Shown in pieces: positions 1 to 7,066 of a DNA stretch of 11,867 nt. Location of the stretch: assembly GCA_002310075.1 (NCBI GenBank), contig DBXU01000148.1:1011-12877 (forward strand), written 5' to 3'. The notes under the pieces were generated by a model. It saw nothing but the letters and a program-made list of their open reading frames with translations, was not told the origin of the DNA and did not search any database. The stretch's first letter is position 1. Each line of letters opens with the position of its first letter. The position numbers and the translations under genes were made by a program. Origin of the DNA: Bacteroidales bacterium UBA1204. GTDB taxonomy: Bacteria; Bacteroidota; Bacteroidia; Bacteroidales; F082.

Positions 1-407
1 GAAGGCTCCAGCATGGGAATCATGGCCCAGTGACCGTAGAAACGGCTGTCTTGTTCGTCTTGTGACGAGAACATGCTCGGGTCGTCGGCCACCACGATGA
101 GGACGCCCTTGGTGCCGATGATGGCGGCGTTCATGAAGGGGTCACCACACACGTTAAGTCCCACGTGTTTCATGCAGGTCATGGCGCGTTTGCCGGCGTA
201 GGCCACGCCGATGGAGGCCTCGAGGGCCGTCTTCTCGTTGGCGCACCAGTTGGCGATCACGCCCTGTTCCTTGGCTTGTTTCGAGTTGATGACATACTCT
301 GTGATTTGGGTCGAAGGCGTGCCCGGGTAGCTGTTGATGGCCGAGCCGCCGGCGTCGATGAAGCCCTGTGCAATGGCCTCATCGCCTAATAGCAGTAATT
401 TCTCCAT
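1..407 (-). CDS. iorA: Indolepyruvate:ferredoxin oxidoreductase alpha subunit, N-terminal part (partial)
   Basis: IorA oxidatively decarboxylates aryl pyruvates such as indolepyruvate to the acyl-CoA, passing electrons to ferredoxin. It is a cytoplasmic, oxygen-sensitive thiamine-diphosphate enzyme of anaerobic aromatic amino-acid metabolism that works with IorB. Seen: reading leftward from the ATG at 407, the protein begins MEKLLLLGDEAIAQG. It then shows the family motifs SYPGTPSTQITEY (residues 26-38), NEKTALEAS (57-65, whose Glu58 is the likely thiamine-activating residue) and MKHVGLNVCGDP (79-90), followed by the DDPSMFSSQDEQDSR stretch. Only about 135 of the usual 530-600 or so residues lie inside; the gene continues past position 1. 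The start is well placed, with a consensus promoter about 80 bp upstream. It is divergent from the secreted-protein cluster and functionally unrelated to it. The family call is confident; substrate range within 2-oxoacid oxidoreductases is inferred. Confidence 0.93.
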   Translation of the reverse strand, partial: MEKLLLLGDEAIAQGFIDAGGSAINSYPGTPSTQITEYVINSKQAKEQGVIANWCANEKTALEASIGVAYAGKRAMTCMKHVGLNVCGDPFMNAAIIGTKGVLIVVADDPSMFSSQDEQDSRFYGHWAMIPMLEP

Positions 408-449
408 ATTTGTTCAGTTGTCAATTATTCAATTTCCAATAACTCTCCC

Positions 450-482
450 TCACTCCTCACTCCTAACTTCTCACTCCTAACT
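450..482. repeat. Short tandem direct repeat TCACTCCTAACT in the iorA leader
   Basis: Two exact copies of the 12-mer TCACTCCTAACT lie at 457-468 and 471-482, preceded by a partial copy (TCACTCC) at 450-456. Read on the minus strand this is AGTTAGGAGTGA-type sequence lying downstream of the iorA -7 box, so it would be part of the iorA 5' untranslated leader. Similar GTTAGGAG-rich low-complexity runs are familiar from Bacteroidales intergenic regions; no function is known to me. Confidence 0.75.
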
Positions 483-489
483 ATTTTTG

Positions 490-519
490 CAAAGATACGC
501 AATAAAATGACACGGCCAA
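490..519 (-). promoter_or_regulatory. Bacteroidota promoter for iorA
   Basis: On the minus strand there is TTG (519-517), a 19-base spacer, and TATCTTTG (497-490). This fits the Bacteroidota primary sigma consensus (TTG/TTTG at -33, TAnnTTTG at -7) in both boxes and spacing. Transcription would start near 483, giving an iorA leader of roughly 75 bases that includes the TCACTCCTAACT repeats. Confidence 0.75.
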
Positions 520-557
520 GAAAAAACAACTTTTTTCCTCTGGCGCCACACCCCAAC

Positions 558-578
558 GCAAAAATTTCGTAATTTTGC
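558..578 (+). promoter_or_regulatory. Promoter -7 box for the T9SS surface protein, embedded in an inverted repeat
   Basis: TAATTTTG at 570-577 fits the TAnnTTTG -7 box, but no clear TTG -33 box sits 19-21 bases upstream (that stretch is CACACCCC-like). The box overlaps an inverted repeat with arms GCAAAA (558-563) and TTTTGC (573-578). A missing -33 box plus a palindrome over the -7 box would suit a regulated promoter with an operator, but this is inference. The resulting leader of about 90 bases is A-rich just before the ATG at 673, the usual Bacteroidota substitute for a Shine-Dalgarno site. The rest of 408-672 shows no further gene. Confidence 0.5.
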
Positions 579-672
579 ACCCTCAAAAAAGGCAATTTTA
601 CATTGCTAACTAATTGTAAACATTGATATACAAATAATTACGTAAAAATAAACGATAAAAACAAAAACACAA

Positions 673-3600
673 ATGAAAAGGAGATTTACATTCCTTACCG
701 CAGCCATCGCGCTGCTCACAATCCTTGCCTTCCCGATGGGAGTGTGGGGACAAAGTGATTACTCGTCTGACTATACGGGTAATGTAACGCTTTCTACTGA
801 AGGAGGAGAAAACGCTTCCGAATGTGAAATTATCATTTCAAATACTGAATACAATGGCATCAAAGCGGGTACCAGCAAAAACAATGGTGCCGTGATGATT
901 ACTGTTCCTTCCGGAACGAAATATCTTCACATACACGCCGCTGCTTGGAATAACACTACTTGTTCTTTGGCGGTCACACCTACGGGCTATTCAAATCCGA
1001 TTGCTTTAACAGCAAATAGTGGTATTTCAAACAATTCTCCATTTACTTTCAATGGCGACGCCAATACGAGTGATTATTATAAAGTGATCACATTCTCAAG
1101 CGCGTTAACCTCTGCCACCAATCTTACCTTTACAGCCACTGGCGGAAAACGTTTCGTTATTTGGGGTGTTACTTCTGAGGGAGAAGGAGATACTCCCACC
1201 TGTGCCACTCCCACCTTCAGCCCTGCTGCTGGCACTTACACAGAAGCTCAAAACGTGACTATTAGCTGCACTACCGAGAACGCAACCGTCTACTACACCA
1301 CAGATGGTAGCGAACCCTCCACGGAGAGCAGCGTATACAATTCTGCTTTGATTATCAGCGAAACCACAACACTAAAAGCGATGGCTACTGCAACTGGTTA
1401 CAACAATAGCCCTATTGCTTCTGCCACTTATACCATAACAACTCCTTTGACCATTGCTGCTGTACGCGCACAAGGTACGGGTAACGTTTTTACGAAAGGT
1501 GTTGTGACAAGCTGCGTTGGTACTACTGGATATATCCAAGATAATACCGCTGCTATTTGCGTTTACGGTTCCTCTTTGACAGTTGGTGATGAAATAACAG
1601 TTGCGGGTACGTTAAGCACTTACAAAGGTCTGTTGGAAATTACCAGTCCACAAGTCGTAGTGATTTCAAGCGGCAACACTATTACACCTACCGTCAAAAC
1701 GATTGCCGAAATCAATGATGATGATTACACTTCCAGTTCTTCGATTCAGGGCTTGTATATTACCATTGAGGAAGCCACTGTAACTTTAATTGAAGGCTCA
1801 AATACCACTATCGCACAAGGCACGAATACTATCGTAGTGCATGGTATTAACGGAGTTGAATATTCCGTAAACGACGTCCTTACCCTTAATGGTAACATAG
1901 GCTGCTTCGACGGAGCTCAAATTGCCAATCCGACGAATGTCGAAGTACAGCAAACCACCGAGCCTTCCATCACCGTCACTCCTACCGAGGTCAGCATTAG
2001 CGCAGAAGGCGCAACTGGTGCCCTCACCGTGACATGCGAAAATATAGACGATTCCTATGAGATCGGTGTTAGATTCTATTCAGATCCTCAAACCCCAGCA
2101 ACGGATCCTGCCATCTATGAAGATTGGTTTGAAATCGTCCCTGCTGGAGGATCATCTAATGATTTTCATTATGAAGCATATTCCAATGAAGGTGACGCCC
2201 GTACTGCTTATCTGACAATTTGCGCCTTTGCTGCTAATGGCGAAATGCTTACGGAATCCCAGCTCGTCACTTTCAACCAAGCCGCTTATGTGGCTCCCAC
2301 CTTTGCTGAACTGCCCTTCTCATTCAATGGCGGTAAGGCAGCTATTGAAGAGACGGATGGCCTCTCACAGGAAGGCCTTGGCACGGATTATGCTGAAAAT
2401 ACTAATCCTACTACCAAACTGAAATTCGACAACACTGGCGACTGGTTGCTGCTCCAATTCAATGAACGTCCTGGTACCCTTACCTTTGACATCAAGGGCA
2501 ACAGCTTCAGCGGCGGCACCTTCAAAGTCCAAACTTCTGCTGACGGCGTGTCCTATTCCGATTTGGAAACCTATACTTCATTTGGCAATAATGAAACTTT
2601 TGAAGAAATATTTGACAACTTGGATGAAAACGTCCGCTACATCAAGTGGGTTTATACCGAAAAAGTCAGTGGCAATGTTGGTTTGGGCAACATCGCTCTT
2701 GCTAAATATGTTCTTGTTCCTTCCATCACCGTCACTCCTACCGAGGTCAATATTAGCGCAGAAGGCGCAACTGGTGCCCTCACCGTGACATGCGAAAACA
2801 TAGACGATTCCTATGAGATTGGTGTTAGATTCTATTCAGATCCTCAAACCCCAGCAACGGATCCTGCCATCTATGAAGATTGGTTTGAAATCGTCCCTGC
2901 TGGAGGATCATCTAATGATTTTCATTATGAAGCATATTCCAATGAAGGTGACGCCCGTACTGCTTATCTGACAATTTGTGCCTTTGCTGCTAATGGTGAA
3001 ATGCTTACGGAGTCCCAGCTCGTCACAGTTAACCAATCCGCTCCCGTGGTTCCAGCTACAGGTGATGAATACGCCCTCTATACTGGCGAACTCGTCGAAG
3101 GCGACTATCTGATTGTTTATAATGGTGGCGCCATGAACAACACGGTCTCAAGCAACAGACTTCAATACGAATCTGTTACTGTAACTAATGACGCGATTAC
3201 CACGGATAATGCTGCAATTGTTTGGCATATCGCTCCAAGCGGCGATTACTGGACACTATACAATGTAGATGCTAATGCCTATGCAGCTAGTACAGGAACC
3301 AAAAATCAAGCCCAAATGTTGGCCAACGGCACCGATGACAAAGCTCTTTGGACGGTTTCTGGCACCGAGACTTATGAGTTCGTGAACAAAAAGAACACTG
3401 TTAATAATGTCAATGCCAACCTCAGAAAGAACGGTACATACGGTTTCGCTTGCTATGCAACGAGTACTGGTGGTGCCTTGTCGCTTTACAAGAAGGTTGT
3501 TGAACCTGAGACCCACACCCTCTACATCAACGGCTACACTAGTGATGAAACCAAGGATGGTTATTATCTTATCGCTTCGCCTGTTTCCGTAGATCCTGCC

Positions 3601-4647
3601 AGCGTTGAAGGCATGACCACTGGCGACTTCGACCTTTACTACTTCGACGAGAGCAAAGAACTTGAGTGGATTAACTATGAAGATCAAACTAACGGCGGTT
3701 TCAATCTCGTTCCCGGCAAGGGCTACCTCTATGCCAAGAAGGCCACTGCCGAAACCCCGACCTACACCTTCGAGCTTACTGGCACACCTTACAGCGGCAA
3801 CGGCGTGTTCCCGTTGTCTTACACTGAAGATGCGGTGTTCGCCGGTTGGAACCTTGTGGGTAACCCTTACGCCGTCTCTGCCACGCCTAATAAGCCTTAC
3901 TATAGACTCAATGATGCAGGCAGTGAAGTGAGTGCTTCTACTGAGTCAAGTGCTGTCAATGCCATGGAAGGTGTGTTTGTAGTTGCCACAGAGGCAGGCC
4001 AAACGGTCTCCTTCAGCACCACTCCCAGCGGCAAGGGTGAGAGCATCGCTCTCAACGTGATGAAGGATCGTGGCACCGTCATCGACCGCGCCATCGTCCG
4101 TTTCGACGAAGGTGGTCAATTGCCTAAGTTCCAACTCTTCGAGAACAGCACCAAGCTCTATATCCCACAGGGCAACAGCGATTACGCCATCGTTCGCAGC
4201 GCCGCCGAAGGCGAGATGCCCGTCAACTTCAAGGCCAGAGAGAACGGCACCTATACTATCAGCGTCAATACTGAGAATATCGAGATGGATTACCTCCACC
4301 TCATCGACAATATGACTGGCACCGATGTCGACCTGCTCCAGACCCCGAGCTACACCTTCGAGGCTACCACCCGCGACTACGCATCGCGCTTCCGCTTGGT
4401 GTTCAGCGCTGATGAAAACGGCGCTTCGGCAGGCTCCGCGACCTTCGCCTACTTCAACGGTAACGAATGGGTCGTCAGCAACGAAGGCGACGCCCAGCTG
4501 CATGTCATCGACATGACCGGTCGCATCGTCAGCACCGAGACCATCAATGGCAACGCCACCGTCAAGGTGAACGCCGCTCCTGGCGTCTACATGCTCCGCC
4601 TCGTCAACGGCAACGAAATCAAGACTCAAAAGGTAATAATCAAATAA
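673..4647 (+). CDS. Large modular secreted protein with T9SS type A sorting domain
   Basis: A 1324-residue exported mosaic protein with no catalytic domain that I recognise; probably an adhesin or binding protein attached to the outer membrane surface. Seen in order: signal peptide 1-26 (cut before Gln27); a beta-sandwich-like region 28-176; a chitobiase C-terminal/Fn3-associated-like repeat 177-256 (ATVYYTTDGSEPS); an OB-fold-like region 257-427 (GYIQDNTAAICVYG); a BACON/Ig-like repeat 431-533; a jelly-roll-like domain 539-679; a near-identical second copy of the Ig-like repeat 683-785; a lectin-like module about 797-943 (GDYLIVYN); a beta-rich region to about 1256 containing GWNLVGNPY; and a sorting domain about 1257-1324 with GVYMLRLVNGNEIKTQKVIIK-type ending. 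In the family, such an ending is recognised by the T9SS and removed on attachment. The OB-fold and lectin assignments are by motif impression only. The 3' third is richer in GC than the 5' two thirds. Confidence 0.9.
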   Translation: MKRRFTFLTAAIALLTILAFPMGVWGQSDYSSDYTGNVTLSTEGGENASECEIIISNTEYNGIKAGTSKNNGAVMITVPSGTKYLHIHAAAWNNTTCSLAVTPTGYSNPIALTANSGISNNSPFTFNGDANTSDYYKVITFSSALTSATNLTFTATGGKRFVIWGVTSEGEGDTPTCATPTFSPAAGTYTEAQNVTISCTTENATVYYTTDGSEPSTESSVYNSALIISETTTLKAMATATGYNNSPIASATYTITTPLTIAAVRAQGTGNVFTKGVVTSCVGTTGYIQDNTAAICVYGSSLTVGDEITVAGTLSTYKGLLEITSPQVVVISSGNTITPTVKTIAEINDDDYTSSSSIQGLYITIEEATVTLIEGSNTTIAQGTNTIVVHGINGVEYSVNDVLTLNGNIGCFDGAQIANPTNVEVQQTTEPSITVTPTEVSISAEGATGALTVTCENIDDSYEIGVRFYSDPQTPATDPAIYEDWFEIVPAGGSSNDFHYEAYSNEGDARTAYLTICAFAANGEMLTESQLVTFNQAAYVAPTFAELPFSFNGGKAAIEETDGLSQEGLGTDYAENTNPTTKLKFDNTGDWLLLQFNERPGTLTFDIKGNSFSGGTFKVQTSADGVSYSDLETYTSFGNNETFEEIFDNLDENVRYIKWVYTEKVSGNVGLGNIALAKYVLVPSITVTPTEVNISAEGATGALTVTCENIDDSYEIGVRFYSDPQTPATDPAIYEDWFEIVPAGGSSNDFHYEAYSNEGDARTAYLTICAFAANGEMLTESQLVTVNQSAPVVPATGDEYALYTGELVEGDYLIVYNGGAMNNTVSSNRLQYESVTVTNDAITTDNAAIVWHIAPSGDYWTLYNVDANAYAASTGTKNQAQMLANGTDDKALWTVSGTETYEFVNKKNTVNNVNANLRKNGTYGFACYATSTGGALSLYKKVVEPETHTLYINGYTSDETKDGYYLIASPVSVDPASVEGMTTGDFDLYYFDESKELEWINYEDQTNGGFNLVPGKGYLYAKKATAETPTYTFELTGTPYSGNGVFPLSYTEDAVFAGWNLVGNPYAVSATPNKPYYRLNDAGSEVSASTESSAVNAMEGVFVVATEAGQTVSFSTTPSGKGESIALNVMKDRGTVIDRAIVRFDEGGQLPKFQLFENSTKLYIPQGNSDYAIVRSAAEGEMPVNFKARENGTYTISVNTENIEMDYLHLIDNMTGTDVDLLQTPSYTFEATTRDYASRFRLVFSADENGASAGSATFAYFNGNEWVVSNEGDAQLHVIDMTGRIVSTETINGNATVKVNAAPGVYMLRLVNGNEIKTQKVIIK
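1963..2270 (+). repeat. Intragenic direct repeat, copy 1 (Ig-like domain)
   Basis: This 308-bp unit encodes residues 431-533 of the surface protein and recurs exactly 756 bp (252 codons) downstream. Aligned by eye, the copies differ at 7 of 308 positions. Six codons are affected and only one changes an amino acid (Ser to Asn). A run of 158 bases (2065-2222) is identical. The period is a multiple of three, so recombination between copies would delete or duplicate one Ig-like domain plus the intervening jelly-roll domain in frame. Confidence 0.95.
2719..3026 (+). repeat. Intragenic direct repeat, copy 2 (Ig-like domain)
   Basis: Second copy of the 308-bp unit, encoding residues 683-785. Its seven differences from copy 1 are AGC to AAT (two bases, Ser to Asn) and five silent third-position changes. 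The sequence diverges sharply at both ends: upstream GAG versus GTT codons, and downstream CTCGTCAC followed by TTTC versus AGTT. Confidence 0.95.
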
Positions 4648-4659
4648 AACCATAATACG

Positions 4660-4914
4660 ATGAAAAAATTAGCACTGACAATCGCAATCGTCCTCGGACT
4701 GAGCATGACCACCTTCGCCGACGGCGGCGGTCTGTTCCAACGCGGCAACACGCCTGAAAACTCGCAGGAAGGCACCTCCTTGCGCGGTGACGGTCCTGGC
4801 CTTCCCGGTCATGGATCACAAACCGACGAGCCCGCCCCGCTTGGCAGCGGCATCGCCGTCCTGATGGGCCTTGGCGCCGCTTACCTCGTCAGCAAGAAAC
4901 AACGCGAGGAATAA
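4660..4914 (+). CDS. Small exported protein with signal peptide and C-terminal sorting-signal-like helix
   Basis: An 84-residue protein I cannot assign to a characterised function. Seen: a signal peptide (residues 1-20, MKKLALTIAIVLGLSMTTFA); a short Gly/Pro-rich, hydrophilic middle (about 21-57) with RGDGPGLPGHG; then a tripartite tail made of PLGSG (60-64), a 13-residue hydrophobic segment (65-77, IAVLMGLGAAYLV), and a charged end SKKQREE. That tail recalls PEP-CTERM-like protein-sorting signals, in which a short motif, a helix and basic residues are processed by a membrane enzyme; a simple membrane anchor is the alternative. It starts 12 bp after the stop of the T9SS protein and is followed by a terminator, so it is the last gene of a two-gene operon. 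This suggests a partner role, but that is inference. Weak AT-rich spacer, no Shine-Dalgarno. Confidence 0.85.
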   Translation: MKKLALTIAIVLGLSMTTFADGGGLFQRGNTPENSQEGTSLRGDGPGLPGHGSQTDEPAPLGSGIAVLMGLGAAYLVSKKQREE

Positions 4915-4930
4915 TACGATCCTTGTTTTA

Positions 4931-4959
4931 AAAAAGCCGGCCCTTACGGTCGGCTTTTT
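4931..4959 (+). terminator. Rho-independent terminator after the two-gene surface-protein operon
   Basis: A hairpin with 5' arm AAAAAGCCGGCC (4931-4942), loop CTTAC (4943-4947) and 3' arm GGTCGGCTTTTT (4948-4959). It forms 12 pairs including one G-T wobble and ends in a T run; the A run on the other side makes it symmetric. It lies 16 bp after the small-protein stop codon and 31 bp before the nuclease start, so it separates the two transcription units. Confidence 0.9.
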
Positions 4960-4962
4960 CTT

Positions 4963-4970
4963 TATCTTTG
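4963..4970 (+). promoter_or_regulatory. Promoter -7 box for the secreted nuclease
   Basis: TATCTTTG is an exact TAnnTTTG match, identical to the iorA -7 box, starting three bases after the terminator hairpin. The expected -33 position falls inside the hairpin loop and 3' arm, where no TTG is present. Transcription would start near 4977, leaving a leader of only about 14 bases before the ATG at 4991. Confidence 0.65.
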
Positions 4971-4990
4971 TGGTTCCAATCCCCAGTTGT

Positions 4991-6979
4991 ATGCAACAAC
5001 AAGCCAAACATATACTAGCTTCATGCCTCCTGCTTTTCACGCTGTGTGGAGCCCTCTCCGCACAGATTCCCGATGGCTACTACAACAATGCTACGGGCAA
5101 GACAGGACAAGAACTGAAGGTGGCCTTGCATAACATCATTAAGGGGCATAACAGGATTGATTATGGGGATTTGTGGGATGCCTTTTGGAGCACCGACAAC
5201 AAAGGCAACGGCATTGTTTGGGACATGTATTCCGACATTCCTGGCGGAGCGCCTCCTTACGTTTATTATCTTGGCACAAACCAGTGTGGCAACTACAACG
5301 GTGAAGGCGACTGTTACAACCGTGAGCATTCATGGCCTCAGAGCTGGCTCGGCAGTCAAACCATACCCAGTTGCGACTTGCATCACATCTTCCCCACTGA
5401 CGGCTTTGTAAACCAAAAACGAGAGAACTATCCCTTCGGAAAAGTGCAGTCCACCACATGGACGTCACTAAACGGCTCAAAACTGGGCTCTTGCAAGTCG
5501 TCATTAGGCTATAATGGCACCGTGTTCGAACCCATTGATGCCTACAAGGGCGACTTTGCCCGTGCCCTCATGTATATGAGTGTGCGTTATTACGGTGAAG
5601 ACAGCAACTGGGGTTCAAGCGACATGACCAATAAGTCGGAAATCCTCCCTTGGGCCATCGCTATGCTTATGGACTGGAACGAGCAAGACCCTGTAAGCCA
5701 AAAGGAAACCGACCGCAATAATGCCATTTACACAGATTATCAGCATAACAGGAACCCCTTCATCGACCATCCCGAGTATGCACGCATGATTTGGGATGAG
5801 AACTGGGAACCGCCGACCGCCTACTCTATTACCCTCGCCCAATGCGAACATGGGGAGGTATGCGCCAACGTCGCCACTGCCACCGAAGGCCAGACCGTTA
5901 CCCTCACCGCCGAGCCTGATGAAGGCTATGTCCTTGATGCATGGAACGTATACAAGACGGACAGTCCGACCATCACCGTCACGGTCAGCAACAACACCTT
6001 CACCATGCCTGCTTATGGTGTTATGGTAAGCGCGACCTTTGTGGAAAGCAGCGGCGACAACCCAGGCAACGGCGACTATGTAAAAGTGACTTCTGCGCCG
6101 TCGGATTGGAGCGGAGAATATCTTTTGGTATATGAGAATAGCGCGACATCAGGGCATGTATGGACAGGCGTGGATGCGGCAAACTGTTATCAAGAAGCGG
6201 CAATAACAAATTCTACGATAGAAAATAGCGGTTTTGTCACCATTACAATAGCTCCGATGGCAGAAGGTTATTCCATCAGAGTTAATGGTGGAACCAATGA
6301 CGGTAAATATATCTATGGGCAGTCGGGAAGCAACGTCATCAAGTTTGGAACATCGGCTACTTTGAATACTTTGGAATTTGAGTCCGATTGGGTAAAAATC
6401 ATCTCCAACACCTCTGTGATGAGATTCAACAATGCTTCAGGGAACATGCGTTTTCGGTATTACAAGGAAGCTTCTTATTTGAACACCAACATAGAACCCG
6501 TCCAACTCTACAAGAAAACAGAGCCTCAAACCGTCGAGCAGTCTATCTCTCTTGTCGCTGGCTGGAACTGGTGGGCGCCAACGGTGGAGGCCACCCTCGC
6601 CTCGCTTCAAACAGCGCTAGGCAACACGCTTGTGCAGATCAAGTCGCAAGGTGGCACGCCTACGGAGCTCATTCTCGGGCAGATGTATAAGATACAGACC
6701 AATGTTGCTAGCGAATGCTCGCTAAGTGGCGCACCTGCCGCCAGCATCACAATTACCATCGAGCCGGGCTATAATTGGTTTGGCTACACGGGTGCAGACC
6801 CATTGGCTCTTGACGAGCTCAACATCATCCCTGTCGAGGGCGATAAGATCGTCTCACAAAACAGCGGTTTCGCCGTCTTTAATGGAAACTCCTGGCTAGG
6901 CACGCTCAGCGTGCTTCTGCCAGGCTGTGGATACGTCTACGTGTCGGCAGCCACGGAAAATAACACCTTGACATTCTAA
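4991..6979 (+). CDS. Secreted endonuclease I family nuclease with C-terminal beta modules
   Basis: Predicted extracellular DNA/RNA-degrading enzyme of the endonuclease I (Vvn/EndA) family, 662 residues. The start at 4991 gives a clean signal peptide (1-24, cut before Gln25); an in-frame upstream ATG at 4871 would overlap the previous gene and translate through the terminator. The catalytic domain spans about 28-275. It has REHSWPQSW (111-119; Glu112 and His113 match the metal ligand and general base of the family), DLHHIFPTD (129-137), and VNQKRENYPFG with Asn141 as the second metal ligand, then HPEYARMIWDE. Next come an InlB-B-like beta repeat (278-350), a lectin-like module (362-509, GEYLLVYE) and a C-terminal WNWW/YNWFGYTG module (518-662) shared with the next gene. 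No T9SS sorting domain is visible, and the last residues are NNTLTF. The long tail is unusual for this normally 200-300-residue family. Intact catalytic residues make activity likely. Confidence 0.93.
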   Translation: MQQQAKHILASCLLLFTLCGALSAQIPDGYYNNATGKTGQELKVALHNIIKGHNRIDYGDLWDAFWSTDNKGNGIVWDMYSDIPGGAPPYVYYLGTNQCGNYNGEGDCYNREHSWPQSWLGSQTIPSCDLHHIFPTDGFVNQKRENYPFGKVQSTTWTSLNGSKLGSCKSSLGYNGTVFEPIDAYKGDFARALMYMSVRYYGEDSNWGSSDMTNKSEILPWAIAMLMDWNEQDPVSQKETDRNNAIYTDYQHNRNPFIDHPEYARMIWDENWEPPTAYSITLAQCEHGEVCANVATATEGQTVTLTAEPDEGYVLDAWNVYKTDSPTITVTVSNNTFTMPAYGVMVSATFVESSGDNPGNGDYVKVTSAPSDWSGEYLLVYENSATSGHVWTGVDAANCYQEAAITNSTIENSGFVTITIAPMAEGYSIRVNGGTNDGKYIYGQSGSNVIKFGTSATLNTLEFESDWVKIISNTSVMRFNNASGNMRFRYYKEASYLNTNIEPVQLYKKTEPQTVEQSISLVAGWNWWAPTVEATLASLQTALGNTLVQIKSQGGTPTELILGQMYKIQTNVASECSLSGAPAASITITIEPGYNWFGYTGADPLALDELNIIPVEGDKIVSQNSGFAVFNGNSWLGTLSVLLPGCGYVYVSAATENNTLTF

Positions 6980-7036
6980 TTGCAACGAAAAAGTTAAAAA
7001 TCAAGCTCGTTTTGTCTTGCGAGTCCACCTTTTTTG

Positions 7037-7044
7037 TACCTTTG
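7037..7044 (+). promoter_or_regulatory. Promoter -7 box for the carboxypeptidase-gingipain operon
   Basis: TACCTTTG fits TAnnTTTG. Upstream TTG candidates sit at 7017-7019 (17-base spacer) and 7012-7014 (22-base spacer), both off the usual 19-21. Transcription would start near 7051, giving a leader of about 16 bases, as short as that of the nuclease gene. No convincing terminator separates it from the nuclease stop at 6979, so read-through is possible. Confidence 0.6.
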
Positions 7045-7066
7045 CTGATTAAACTTTTTCATTGTA

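Noticed and set aside
165..389. Plus-strand 74-residue open frame
   Set aside because: It is antisense to the well-supported iorA coding sequence; its low-complexity Gly/Ala/Val-rich product has no recognisable motif.
450..482. Repeat considered as a CRISPR or phase-variable tract
   Set aside because: Two and a half 12-mers with a 2-base gap, no spacers, and located outside coding sequence; copy change would not shift a reading frame.
3946..4653. Minus-strand 235-residue open frame opposite the end of the surface protein
   Set aside because: Long only because C-ending codons on the plus strand avoid stops on the minus strand; no promoter, no signal, no known motif, and it lies entirely over a T9SS sorting region.
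4871..4990. 40-residue N-terminal extension of the nuclease from an upstream in-frame ATG
   Set aside because: It would overlap the small gene by 44 bp, translate through the terminator hairpin and -7 box, and bury the signal peptide; the ATG at 4991 is far better.
7004..7023. Possible hairpin CTCG...CGAG as a terminator after the nuclease
   Set aside because: Only four to five pairs around a ten-base loop and no T run directly after it; the nearby T6 belongs to the next promoter region.
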